The position numbers and the translations under genes are program-made. The notes beneath the pieces were generated by a model. The model ran no database searches and had not been told where the DNA came from. It saw nothing but the letters and a program-made list of their open reading frames with translations. From Flavobacteriales bacterium (GTDB lineage Bacteria; Bacteroidota; Bacteroidia; UBA10329), in contig JACJZQ010000003.1 in the NCBI GenBank assembly GCA_020635495.1, positions 124,001 to 188,000 of the forward strand: DNA of 64,000 bases, written 5' to 3'. This document shows positions 1 to 9,256 of the stretch, piece after piece (positions within the stretch are counted from its first letter, which is position 1; every line of letters starts with the position of its first letter).

Positions 1-3000
1 AATATCAACATTGGCAGAAGGATCGAAGGTTGTGTCTTCTACAGGCGCAGACGAATCACTTACATCAACAATGGTCATCGTTCCATCCTGATGCAGGATG
101 GTAACCAAGTTTCCAGTAACAGAAACGGAGGTTGGATCAGGGGTGTTCAGATCTAAAGTACTCTGAACGGCAAATGAACCGGAAACACCGACTTTTATAA
201 CTTTCAGTTGACCTGTTCCCAACTCTTCACCGATAACGTACAGTTTACCTGTTGCAACCCCAACCATATCTGTTGGGCTAAACGAACCTAACGACAAGGT
301 TGTCTGAGCTGTTGGGGCACCAGAAACATCAAATGATTTGATCTCGTTGGCAGAGGTGGTTGCAATGCATACCTTATTGTTCAGAAACACTACACTTCGA
401 GGGTTTCCGGTTCCAAAACCTACCGATCCTTGGTTGGTCATGTTGGATATATCAATAACCTTTAGAAGGTCACTACCGCTATCTGCTACGTAGGCGAAGT
501 CACCGTTCACGTCCATCTCGTTTGCGCTGGTTCCGATAGCAATGAATCCATCAGGTAAAACAACACCGTTTGATGTACTCAGCTTTCTCAGAACATCGTT
601 CGTTGCATCCAACGCTAATATGCTATTGCCAGAAACGCGAACGGAAGAAATCAATCCACCGGTACCTTGACTACCGAGAGGTGCTATCGATCCGGGACTG
701 GTTATATCATATACTCGAACCCCAGTACTCGTTGCAACTGCCGCAAACTGGCCAGAAGCATGAACTGAGAAACCTTCAATAAAATCGTTAGACACAACCT
801 CAAGACACGCGTAATCAGCCGCTGGAACACTACCGAATATGTCTTCTGTGGTGACAGATAGCTCTTGCCAAGATGCCGTGCCAAATGCGTTTGAGGTCAA
901 TATCTTTCCAGAGTCCTCTGTTCCATCCGCCAATCGAAAAGTACCTTCTACGTGCAATTTGGAGCTTGGTAATGTGGTGCCTATTCCCACATTCGTTCCG
1001 TCATTGAAAAGATTGCTGTTGGCCACCCAATCGGTTCCATCATTGCGGAGTGTTTGACCTGAGGTTCCGGCCACAAGCGGACCAGTGGCTCCGGTTGCAC
1101 CTTGCGGCCCCGTTGGGCCAGTGGCTCCATCTGCACCTTGAATACCTTGCGCTCCTGTAGGACCCTGGGGACCTGTGGCACCGTCAGCGCCCGCTGGGCC
1201 AGTTATTCCCGTAGGTGGGTTATTCACGGTAAACACGCCAAAAGGCATTTGAGCCAACGTGAGTCCAGACCAATTAGCATTTCCCTCGGTATCGCTTACC
1301 AGAACATTACCTGCTGACCCGGACCCAGATGTGACCTTTAATCTTGAAACAGTTAATGTGTCTGCTACGACCATGTCGTTCTGCACAAGTACGTCTCCGT
1401 CTGCTCCAATACGCATTCTGAATTGATTGTTAGTGGCAAAATCGAGGTCCGCATTCTCAAATTGAGTGATTTGTCCTCGTCCATCAGGTTGAATTCCAAT
1501 GTCCATTCCATCAAATTGGGTTGTGCCAGTGTTTACGTCTGAGGTCACTTTGATAAACGTACCGTTCACATCTGCTGAATTGACGTGATACGCTTTTGCC
1601 GGATTAGCAGTTCCTAGTCCAATATTACCATTGCCAGTATCTGACATAGCCCCATCTACTAAAGTAACCCCATTCCAACGAGGAATTTTACCAGCGGAGG
1701 TGGAACTGACCTGCGGGTCTGTTTCAGGTGTAATAATCGTATTTGGATCGACCCAAGTTGCATTACCGCTGGCATCGCTGGAGAGAAGAAAGCCGTTTGA
1801 AGCTCCGTTGGTAATTTGAAAAGTCGTGGTAACTGTTTTTCCAACCACGTGTAGTTTACCTGATGGGACAGTTGTTCCGAGGCCAATATTATTTCCCGTG
1901 TCAAAAATGGAACCATCCAGCAATTGACCTGAAGCCTGATTCCATCGTGGAACTCTACCGTTCTGAAATGAAGCAACCTGCGGATCATCCTCCAAAGTTG
2001 ATAATGTGTTCCATCCTGCGAATCCGTTTGCGTCAGATATCAGAACCTTGCCTATACCTGCACCATCTATCAATCGTATCTGATTGGCTTTGATGCGGCC
2101 GTTCACTTCCAGTCGTTCGGTTGGAGCGTTTATTCCAATACCAACACGCGAAGTGGCTGTGGCTCCGAGAACCCCATCTACAGTTCCAAGCACTACGCAA
2201 TCATCACAATCAACCATAGAATTTGCTCCGATGGCAATTCTATTGGAAGCATTGGCCTGACCTGACGATGCACCATTTCCAATTAACGTATTATTGTCGC
2301 CATTGGTGATGCCAGCCCCAGCTCCAGAACCAAGTAGTGTGTTACCCGAAGTGAATAATCCTCCAGCCCCAGCCAAGTTCCCGATGAGGGTATTGTTCTG
2401 TCCGCTGACCAAATTGACGGCAGACTGATGACCAAAGAATGTGTTGAAATCTACGTGGTCGATCTTACCTGCTTTTTGACTGTTGACTTTGAATATCAAT
2501 GGCTGGTCGTCAGTAGTTCCGATAAAGTTGGTGCTTGCTGAGGTGCCGGAATTACCTTCTAGACCCCAACCACTTGTTCCGGACGGAGCGGCTATCCAAT
2601 TGGTTCCGCTTCCGGTGCTTGAAAGTACTTGTCCATCGGTTCCAGCATCGCCACTGGAGTCGATGTAACGACCAGTGATTGAAGCGTCACCCTTCACATC
2701 TAATTTAAACGCTGGTGCAGAGGTGCCGATACCTACATTTGCGTTGTTTCCAAGCACGAGCGAGTTGCTCAGATTAACGGTTGCGTTCGAGCCAATTGCA
2801 GTACCGTTGGTTATTGTAGAAGCTCCGCCAGAGTTAGACCCAATGAAAGTATTATTGCTTCCAGTAGTATTGCTTTGCCCTGCCAAGTTACCAATGGCTG
2901 TATTATTGGCACCTGTGCTATTCTCTCCTGCTTTAAATCCTATGAATGAGTTGGCATCTGATGTTTGATTCGTTTTTCCAGCTTCGGGACCTATGAATGT

Positions 3001-3951
3001 GTTAAACCTACCAGTGGTGTTGCTGAATCCTGCAAGTCTCCCAATGTAAGTGTTGAATCCTCCTGAAGTGGTAGCTTGACCGGCCTGCCCCCCTATAACT
3101 ATGTTATTTGAAGCGGTTGTGCTAGCAAGGCCAGCCTTATTGCCTATATAGATATTTCTTTGACCAGTTGTATTGCTTCTTCCGGCACGATTTCCGATAA
3201 AAAGATTTTCCGAACCAGAGCTGTTATCTCTACCCGCAATGTTTCCGATGAACATATTGTCCTCCCCGACATTGGCATCGTGGTCTGTGGCTGTTCCTAT
3301 GTAAGTAGAAGTGTTAGATACCGCCAGCAGCATAGACCCGCTATTAAGAATTCTGCTTCCATCTGTAAGATTAAGATCTCCTTCTGTGGTAAACCTACCT
3401 ACTTCCAACCCATTGGTTTTCACTACCAGATCCTGCGCGTCCGTTGTGCCTATGAAGTTCAAAGCGTCATCAGTGCCTGCATTTCCGTTCAAAGTCCAGT
3501 CGTTGGGGTCGCTCTTCTCGGTTCCTTCATTATTGGTAGAACCACTCTTTTCTGCGTAGAATGCATACGGCACGGTGAGGAGTTGCGATGTTCCCATTTT
3601 CTGGAAACGGTCCGTGTTGTCGGCATCCATCAGAATGGTGATGTAATGGGCAGCAGAACCCCAATCTATGCTTCTCATATCACCTTCCAGCACATCTCCT
3701 CCACCTATCTGCAGGTTCATGAGGCCCAGTTTATTGGTACGCACCCGTTGCTCTTCGGCATACACGGGTGTTTCGGGGTCATCGCTACTGGTAATGGCAA
3801 TGCGTAGCACCACATCGTGCTCTGCCATTACAGAACCATCGGCCGTACGGGCCACAGCCTGGTAGTTCATTTTCTGAGGGACGGTCTGGGCGATCAGAAC
3901 GCTCGGAACAATAAGCGCCAAGAATATGAGGGAAGCAGCAAGTTGTCTCAT
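1..3951 (-). CDS. Giant secreted fibre-like protein, C-terminus off the window
   Basis: The frame stays open from the ATG at 3951 to base 1, giving at least 1317 residues. Residues 1-22 form a signal peptide. Residues about 24-135 form the Bacteroidota NYQ-VAR module, which ends in a MGTSQLLTVPYAFYAE-type motif. Two blocks of IGN-AG-NTTG-N-type repeats follow (about residues 215-420 and 505-575), as in TMF-type or YadA-head-like fibres. Five copies of a V/IGIGT..P..KL.V.G motif are interspersed. Residues about 915-958 hold some 14 consecutive Gly-X-Y triplets (collagen-like). From about residue 1035, repeated LKVIDIS/VYDIT strands look like an LVIVD-type beta-propeller. It is probably an outer-surface or extracellular adhesin or stalk. 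Whether it ends in a T9SS sorting domain cannot be seen. The 342-residue protein at 18415 shares the first module. Confidence 0.85.
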   Translation of the reverse strand, partial: MRQLAASLIFLALIVPSVLIAQTVPQKMNYQAVARTADGSVMAEHDVVLRIAITSSDDPETPVYAEEQRVRTNKLGLMNLQIGGGDVLEGDMRSIDWGSAAHYITILMDADNTDRFQKMGTSQLLTVPYAFYAEKSGSTNNEGTEKSDPNDWTLNGNAGTDDALNFIGTTDAQDLVVKTNGLEVGRFTTEGDLNLTDGSRILNSGSMLLAVSNTSTYIGTATDHDANVGEDNMFIGNIAGRDNSSGSENLFIGNRAGRSNTTGQRNIYIGNKAGLASTTASNNIVIGGQAGQATTSGGFNTYIGRLAGFSNTTGRFNTFIGPEAGKTNQTSDANSFIGFKAGENSTGANNTAIGNLAGQSNTTGSNNTFIGSNSGGASTITNGTAIGSNATVNLSNSLVLGNNANVGIGTSAPAFKLDVKGDASITGRYIDSSGDAGTDGQVLSSTGSGTNWIAAPSGTSGWGLEGNSGTSASTNFIGTTDDQPLIFKVNSQKAGKIDHVDFNTFFGHQSAVNLVSGQNNTLIGNLAGAGGLFTSGNTLLGSGAGAGITNGDNNTLIGNGASSGQANASNRIAIGANSMVDCDDCVVLGTVDGVLGATATSRVGIGINAPTERLEVNGRIKANQIRLIDGAGIGKVLISDANGFAGWNTLSTLEDDPQVASFQNGRVPRWNQASGQLLDGSIFDTGNNIGLGTTVPSGKLHVVGKTVTTTFQITNGASNGFLLSSDASGNATWVDPNTIITPETDPQVSSTSAGKIPRWNGVTLVDGAMSDTGNGNIGLGTANPAKAYHVNSADVNGTFIKVTSDVNTGTTQFDGMDIGIQPDGRGQITQFENADLDFATNNQFRMRIGADGDVLVQNDMVVADTLTVSRLKVTSGSGSAGNVLVSDTEGNANWSGLTLAQMPFGVFTVNNPPTGITGPAGADGATGPQGPTGAQGIQGADGATGPTGPQGATGATGPLVAGTSGQTLRNDGTDWVANSNLFNDGTNVGIGTTLPSSKLHVEGTFRLADGTEDSGKILTSNAFGTASWQELSVTTEDIFGSVPAADYACLEVVSNDFIEGFSVHASGQFAAVATSTGVRVYDITSPGSIAPLGSQGTGGLISSVRVSGNSILALDATNDVLRKLSTSNGVVLPDGFIAIGTSANEMDVNGDFAYVADSGSDLLKVIDISNMTNQGSVGFGTGNPRSVVFLNNKVCIATTSANEIKSFDVSGAPTAQTTLSLGSFSPTDMVGVATGKLYVIGEELGTGQLKVIKVGVSGSFAVQSTLDLNTPDPTSVSVTGNLVTILHQDGTMTIVDVSDSSAPVEDTTFDPSANVDI

Positions 3952-4185
3952 GATTAGGGATTAGGATATCGTTATTGATTATTTACACTGGTACCTTTAG
4001 TGATGCCATCGAAGTGCTTAAAACGGGTTCAGCGGAGATGAAAGAATGTCTCATTTGAGCGTTCGATCGCAGTTCGATTTCTCGCTGTAAATGACCAAAA
4101 CCGGAGATAGACTCGCAATCACTAATGTTAGTGGTACTGGAGTTGCTCCAAAAGCATCAGAAGCGCATTACTTTCATCGCCATAA

Positions 4186-6108
4186 TTGATTTCCAGCGTC
4201 TTGAAATTCAAAAACCTCATTTCACGGTTAGGTTTCCTAAGTCCAGTTCTGGTCTTATGTTGGATCAATACGTTCACCTGTTGGGGTCAGCCAGTTCCAG
4301 CAGATGTCAGTGCAGCCATAGCTCCGGCACTTGAGCACACGGTTGAGTTAATGAACCGAAGCCAATACGACAGCGCGCAGGCTGTGCTAAGTGCCACTTT
4401 CATTCAAACTGAACATGCGCTCTCGCAGGTCGACCTATTCTATCTCCACAGTCTGGAAGCGGAGATCATGTATTACAGTGCACTTTTCGAACAAGGTCTG
4501 AGCAGCGCCCTTCGTGCTCGGGCTTTGGTGGAACATTCATCTGACAGTATCCTTTTGGGGAGCGCTGAGAATCTTGTCGGGTTGCTGATGATGAACATAG
4601 GCCGAACGGAAGATGCACTCGAACATTTGCGAAAAGCCGTATTGCTGTTACCGAAGTATCACGGCAATGGCTACCTGTCCTATAACTATCATGCCGTTGC
4701 AAACATTGGCGAATGTTTCCTGAAGATGCAATTGCCAGACAGTGCTATCGCGTATTCAGAACTTTCATTGCAGGAGGCAGATTCCCTTGGAAAGGAGCGT
4801 GGTTTGGCGTTGGCCATTTGGAACATAGCAGAAGCAAGATTGATCCAAGGCCAAACTGCTGAAGCGCTGACAGAGGCGAGAAAGGGATTGAGACTTGTGA
4901 ACGCCACACCGCACCGTGATGTCATTCAGATCTTCCATTCCACCATGATGCGGGCATTTGAAATATCAGGTCGTAGAGACAGTGCGCTTTTGTATCTCGA
5001 AAAGGGGCTTACAGAGAACGAAAATGCACTCAACACGGATTTCTCGCGCTTGGAGTTTCTTGATGCTTCGATCAATCTACTTATTAGAATGAATCAAGTG
5101 CAACGGGCTGCATCCATTATGAGCGACTATCGGAATCTGGCACGGGAAGTGGGATCGAAGGAGCAGCATCAACGCATAGAAGTGTTGAAGCAGTTTTATG
5201 AACGAAACCGACAGCTTTCGATAGCAAGCGCCATCAATGAATCCCAGCAGCGCGAATTGGTGTTGCGCGATCGCATGCAGTTTTTTCTCATCGCATTGGC
5301 GGTGATGCTTTTGGTTCTGATACTTATTGGACTATGGGCTTTTCGTCAGAGGCAAAGAATCCAGAAAATGGAATTTGTACAGCAGATGCAGACCAAAGAA
5401 CGGGACCTGGAAATGAAGTCCATTGAAGATCGGGTCAGGGCATTGAACCTGGAGCGGAATCGGATTGCCAGCGACCTGCACGATGACATTGGTGCATCCC
5501 TATCGAGCATCCGAATTTACAGTGAGGCTGCGTTGATGCGGGCCGATAAGCACGTTACGGAGGAACGGAAGCTCCTTAAGCGGATAAAGGAAACCACAGT
5601 TGGGGTCATGGACCGTATGGGTGATATTGTGTGGAGCATCAGCCCTCACAATGACAGTGCTGAGCAAATGGTGTTGCGGATGAAATCGTTTGCCAGCGAA
5701 GCTTTGGGCTCGTTGGGCGTTCCTCCGAGTTACGGGATCAGCGGTGACATGGATTCGTTTCACCCTCCAATGCTGGCTCGAAAGAACATCTACCTGATCT
5801 TCAAAGAGGCGATAAACAACACCGCCAAATACAGCAATGCCACGGAGGTAACCGTCAGGATACGCGCAACGCACGATCATTTTCAGATGGAGATATCGGA
5901 TAACGGGCAAGGTTTTGACGTTCATGGTGCAACCCAAGGAAATGGTATCCGCAATATGACGGAACGCGCCCAGGCAATAGGCGGGAACTTAACCGTGAGT
6001 TCATCTCCCGATCTTGGAACATCCATTGTGCTCCATTATCCAATCGCAAGAATTAGTTACTCGTCCGACCCAAATACTTCAACACCTTTGTACCATGGAC
6101 CATCCTGA
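4186..6108 (+). CDS. TPR-containing sensor histidine kinase (HisKA_3/HATPase)
   Basis: This is a 640-residue membrane sensor kinase. A signal or anchor stretch (about residues 6-35) is followed by a TPR-like helical sensor region (about 45-330) and one membrane helix (about 366-388). A short coiled linker leads to a HisKA_3 dimerisation helix with the phospho-acceptor His432 in an LHDDIG motif, then a HATPase domain (N-box around residues 542-548, DNGQGF, and GNGIRNM near 585-591). This is the NarL-partner (HPK7) class, in which the His helix precedes a short ATPase. The start is a TTG, because no ATG lies ahead of the signal-like segment; a second TTG at 4201 is equally possible. The response regulator overlaps its 3' end, so the pair is translationally coupled. 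The signal sensed is unknown. Confidence 0.88.
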   Translation: MISSVLKFKNLISRLGFLSPVLVLCWINTFTCWGQPVPADVSAAIAPALEHTVELMNRSQYDSAQAVLSATFIQTEHALSQVDLFYLHSLEAEIMYYSALFEQGLSSALRARALVEHSSDSILLGSAENLVGLLMMNIGRTEDALEHLRKAVLLLPKYHGNGYLSYNYHAVANIGECFLKMQLPDSAIAYSELSLQEADSLGKERGLALAIWNIAEARLIQGQTAEALTEARKGLRLVNATPHRDVIQIFHSTMMRAFEISGRRDSALLYLEKGLTENENALNTDFSRLEFLDASINLLIRMNQVQRAASIMSDYRNLAREVGSKEQHQRIEVLKQFYERNRQLSIASAINESQQRELVLRDRMQFFLIALAVMLLVLILIGLWAFRQRQRIQKMEFVQQMQTKERDLEMKSIEDRVRALNLERNRIASDLHDDIGASLSSIRIYSEAALMRADKHVTEERKLLKRIKETTVGVMDRMGDIVWSISPHNDSAEQMVLRMKSFASEALGSLGVPPSYGISGDMDSFHPPMLARKNIYLIFKEAINNTAKYSNATEVTVRIRATHDHFQMEISDNGQGFDVHGATQGNGIRNMTERAQAIGGNLTVSSSPDLGTSIVLHYPIARISYSSDPNTSTPLYHGPS

Positions 6109-6766
6109 TACCATACGAGTAGCCGTATTTGATGATAGCTGGGACAGACGGGAGAGTTTGAGCTATCTCATCGATCTTTTTGAGGACATGGAGTGCGTAG
6201 GAATCTTTGAAGACGCCACAGATGCGGTTGAAAAACTTCGAAGTTGCAATCCGCATGTGGTTCTGATGGACATTGAAATGCCCCGCACAAACGGTATTGA
6301 AGGCGTAAAGGCCATCAAAGCCGCTATGCCCGAGGTTACCGTCATCATGCAAACCGTTTTTGAGGACGATGATAATCTGTTCAACAGCATTAGAGCAGGT
6401 GCTTCGGGCTATATTCTGAAGCGTGATGACCCGTATCGTACAATTCAGGCCGTGCGCGAGGCACGAAATGGGGGCGCCAGCATGAACGCGGGCATGGCCC
6501 TAAAGGTCTTGCGGTTCTTCCAAGCTCAGACGACATCCGAGGAAGTCGCGGACGAGTCCACAAAACCGTCCTACCCGCTTACCGAGCGCGAAAGGAATAT
6601 CCTAAGTCTTATGGTGGATGGCCTCAGCTATAAGATGATCGCAGGCCGTGAGAACATTTCGTATCACACGGTCAATTCTCACATTCGGAACATTTACGAC
6701 AAACTTCATGTGCATTCCGCAAGTGAGGCGGTAAGCAAGGCACTCCGTGAAGGATTGATCGACTGA
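6095..6766 (+). CDS. NarL/LuxR-family response regulator
   Basis: This 223-residue two-domain regulator has a receiver domain with acidic pocket Asp13/Asp14, phospho-acceptor Asp59 in the VVLMDIEMP strand, and a conserved Lys near 109. A C-terminal LuxR-type helix-turn-helix lies at about residues 160-221 (LTERERNIL...YHTVNSHIRNIYDKL). The chosen ATG at 6095 overlaps the kinase gene by 14 bases and gives a normal receiver N-terminus; a longer frame reaching back to 6014 would only extend into the kinase gene. It is the evident partner of the upstream kinase. Target genes cannot be read from the sequence. The neighbouring six-gene unit runs on the other strand and converges on it. Confidence 0.93.
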   Translation: MDHPDTIRVAVFDDSWDRRESLSYLIDLFEDMECVGIFEDATDAVEKLRSCNPHVVLMDIEMPRTNGIEGVKAIKAAMPEVTVIMQTVFEDDDNLFNSIRAGASGYILKRDDPYRTIQAVREARNGGASMNAGMALKVLRFFQAQTTSEEVADESTKPSYPLTERERNILSLMVDGLSYKMIAGRENISYHTVNSHIRNIYDKLHVHSASEAVSKALREGLID

Positions 6767-7143
6767 CCATTCGATTCACATCAAGGGTATGATTTCTAAC
6801 GTCCGATTTGGTCGGAAATTGGGAATTTCTTCGACAAGTGTTGATACAACAAGAGACCCGTTACCCTGACGATATAAAAAGGCAATTTATTACACCTATG
6901 TTTTACCTACAAAAAAAGTCCTTGATCTTCAATTGAAGATCAAGGACTTAGCAACTTTAGGTGTGTCCCTGAAAGGACAAGAGTCGAACGCTTGGAAGGG
7001 CAAGGACCAGTTGATTCAAGCACAATTTATAGACAATATCAACACTCCTTGAACATCAATCCAATTTCGAAAAACGAAGCTCTCACTACCGAAGGTCCGA
7101 ACCTTGGTTGAGAACTTTGGATGAACTTTAACCGACTTTCAAG
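6767..7143. other. Convergent intergenic region
   Basis: This 377-base gap lies between the regulator (+) and the six-gene operon (-). No coding frame is convincing. A short hairpin at 6802-6816 (TCCGA/TCGGA stem) may weakly end the regulator transcript. A strong palindrome at 6916-6949 acts on the minus strand and is listed separately. The stretch from about 6960 to 7025 has T-arm-like bases but does not fold into a tRNA. Confidence 0.6.
6911..6949 (-). terminator. Rho-independent terminator, 34-base perfect palindrome plus T-run
   Basis: Bases 6916-6949 are a perfect inverted repeat with 17-base arms. On the minus strand the hairpin is followed by seven T residues (complement of 6911-6917). 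It lies about 195 bases beyond the stop of the last gene of the 7144-14962 operon, so that mRNA would have a long 3' tail. On the plus strand there is no T-run. Confidence 0.85.
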
Positions 7144-8739
7144 TCACTCCACATCCCAATAACTTTTCATCTGCCGTTGCGCCTCGCGAAGCCAAGACTC
7201 ACCATCCATCAGCGAGTCTTGCGGAATCCAAGTTACCTTGCCGTAAACAGCATCGGTCAGGCATATTTCAGGGATGCTGCCACCGATGTACTCGCCCTCC
7301 TTGTTTCCAGCGCGTGAAACGATGGTGCTAAGCCAGAAGAAGCGGGTCTTTCCGTCCACTTTACGCACAAACGGGCGCGATTCTGCAGGATAGTTCACCG
7401 ACCAATCGTAGTTCTTTTTGCTCTCCACGATTTTGGCGGAGATGGCCCCACTGCCGATGTACTTTTCGCTTCGGTGGTTGATGAAATATACCGTGTGGTC
7501 GTTATCGCCTGGGATGAAAAGGCTCAGACTCAAGCCCTTCTTATCCTCCTGATAAGGTTCCAACCCGAAATAGTTGTACAGTTTCCCTTCGTCATTAATG
7601 GAGAAGTACGTGATGAACGGCATGGGGTTCTGGTCGCTTGCCACTTCTGGAATCCTGACATCACCTTCGTGATAACCGGGCATGGGCGCCAAAAATCCGT
7701 TGGCGAATTTGAAGCTGTTGGCCGTGTAATTCAAGGCTTTGTAAGGTTGTAGGTTCTGGCCGATCAGATAGTTTTTGGTCTGCACTTGTTCGGGCGTCAG
7801 GAAATCCCCTTTACCGAACAGCACACGAGAGAAGTAATTGTCATCGCCACCTTCTTGCTGAATGACATACACGCCCCCGAAAACAGGCCGTGGGAAAAGA
7901 AAACCCGTCCAACGGACAATCGGCACCACCTGAACCCAATTGCCATTGTCATCCTCCAAGTAAAGCGGTGTGGCTGGCTCGCAGTTCAAAAACGCATCAA
8001 TTCCAAATCGTTTGATGATGGCATTCTCCGTTTTATGACTGAAAAGCAACTGTTCACCGATCTCGAAATTGACCTTTGCGCGGTGCTTGCTGTCGAATGC
8101 AGGCGATGGCAGATAAGCAGGCACATTGAGCACCTCGTACATGTTCTTGCTCAATCGCTGAATGAGGTAATTCTTGGCCGGACCAACCGCAGATGTGAAG
8201 TAATAATTGCCGTCTGCGCCTTTGGTAAAACGCGGGTTGGTGGCGTCTTCGGTCTCGCTCAAAGCCTCTTGATTTATCAGCGTTCGGATGGAATTGACAG
8301 GCTGAATCCGCTCATGGCCAGAAACAGGCATCTCGGTCAATTCGACCTTATTCAGACTTGAATAATGAATGTACAGGCTGAAATAGTTGTGCACGTAAGG
8401 CCCACCGAACCAGCTTGCGACCAAGAATGAGAGGAAGAGAATACTCGGCAGAATGGCCTGTTTCCAAGTTCGTTTTCTGATGTAAAGGGCAAAGAGTCCG
8501 AACACGAGAAGAATGACCACTACCAATGCCAAATATTGACGAATGAGCAACACAATTGGCTGCGCACTTCCTCGCCCGACAAACAGGCTGTAAAGCGCGA
8601 AAAGGATGAGAATCACCACAAGAATCGGGTGGCGTTTCATCCAACCTTTAATGGCACCGCCAATACGGGTTCTCAGGTTGTGGAAGAACCAATAAACGCG
8701 GTTCCTGTCTTCTTCAGGAGTTTGAACCTGCTCAGTCAT
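7144..8739 (-). CDS. Membrane protein of unknown function, last gene of the AAA+ operon
   Basis: The protein has 531 residues. Three membrane helices sit near the N-terminus (about 38-55, 62-87 and 95-113), followed by a soluble domain of about 415 residues rich in aromatic and beta-prone segments. There is no cleavable signal peptide. I do not recognise the soluble domain; it has no obvious nuclease, protease or kinase motif. With three N-terminal helices the soluble part should lie on the opposite side of the membrane from the N-terminus, probably the periplasm if the basic first loop is cytoplasmic. Its start overlaps the preceding gene by 8 bases, so it is coupled to the small membrane protein upstream and is likely a subunit of the same complex. 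Confidence 0.85.
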   Translation of the reverse strand: MTEQVQTPEEDRNRVYWFFHNLRTRIGGAIKGWMKRHPILVVILILFALYSLFVGRGSAQPIVLLIRQYLALVVVILLVFGLFALYIRKRTWKQAILPSILFLSFLVASWFGGPYVHNYFSLYIHYSSLNKVELTEMPVSGHERIQPVNSIRTLINQEALSETEDATNPRFTKGADGNYYFTSAVGPAKNYLIQRLSKNMYEVLNVPAYLPSPAFDSKHRAKVNFEIGEQLLFSHKTENAIIKRFGIDAFLNCEPATPLYLEDDNGNWVQVVPIVRWTGFLFPRPVFGGVYVIQQEGGDDNYFSRVLFGKGDFLTPEQVQTKNYLIGQNLQPYKALNYTANSFKFANGFLAPMPGYHEGDVRIPEVASDQNPMPFITYFSINDEGKLYNYFGLEPYQEDKKGLSLSLFIPGDNDHTVYFINHRSEKYIGSGAISAKIVESKKNYDWSVNYPAESRPFVRKVDGKTRFFWLSTIVSRAGNKEGEYIGGSIPEICLTDAVYGKVTWIPQDSLMDGESWLREAQRQMKSYWDVE

Positions 8740-9256
8740 TCAAGTAGTCTTTGATACCCTTTCGCCAATCGTCATCCTTTTTGTCAGCGTCCGGTTTTTT
8801 CGCGGGTTCGGGTTCCGGTTTGGGCGGTTCAACGGGCTTGGGCTTTCCCTCGATTTGCTTCGATTTCATCTCCGCCTCAAACTCATCCATCTTCTCCAAA
8901 TGCTTTTTCAGTTTGGAAACGTTGGTGGGAGCATGACGGAAAATGAGCGGGGCGGCATAGAAGGCCACCATCAAACCAACCGTAATGAACACGCCATAAA
9001 GCAATTGAATGAGAATGTTGGCACTGCCCGTTAGGATGATGATTGTGGTGATGACGGCTGCCAGGAAAATGGCGCTGTACAACTTACCTGAGAACGGTTG
9101 CGCATAAACGAATCCCTGCACGGCATCGTCCGGAAGTGGGTCTTTGTGCGTGAGTTTGTACCAACTTCGGTAGCTGTTAGTCAGCTTCTTGTAGTCGAAA
9201 AAATAGTAGACGATGCCAGCGGCCAGCCCAATGAAAAATGCGAGTAGCGTATCCAT
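8732..9256 (-). CDS. Small three-helix membrane protein with charged Pro/Lys/Glu tail
   Basis: The protein has 174 residues. Hydrophobic helices lie at about 3-20, 59-77 and 81-104. A predicted coil (about 112-135) and a low-complexity Pro/Glu/Lys tail (about 136-165) follow, then a short helix. The family is unknown to me. The start codon shares one base with the stop of the gene before it, and its 3' end overlaps the next gene by 8 bases, so it is locked into the operon. Two adjacent membrane proteins in one unit suggest a membrane platform for the soluble partners encoded upstream. Confidence 0.85.
   Translation of the reverse strand: MDTLLAFFIGLAAGIVYYFFDYKKLTNSYRSWYKLTHKDPLPDDAVQGFVYAQPFSGKLYSAIFLAAVITTIIILTGSANILIQLLYGVFITVGLMVAFYAAPLIFRHAPTNVSKLKKHLEKMDEFEAEMKSKQIEGKPKPVEPPKPEPEPAKKPDADKKDDDWRKGIKDYLND

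Noticed and set aside
2230..3300. Short periodic repeats that could suggest a CRISPR array.
   Set aside because: The periodicity is that of IGN-AG-NTTG protein repeats in an open frame; repeat units are diverged and have no unique spacers.
6960..7025. tRNA-like bases (a TTCGACTC-type T-loop on the minus strand) in the gap after the response regulator.
   Set aside because: No acceptor stem, D-arm or anticodon stem of proper size can be paired around it.
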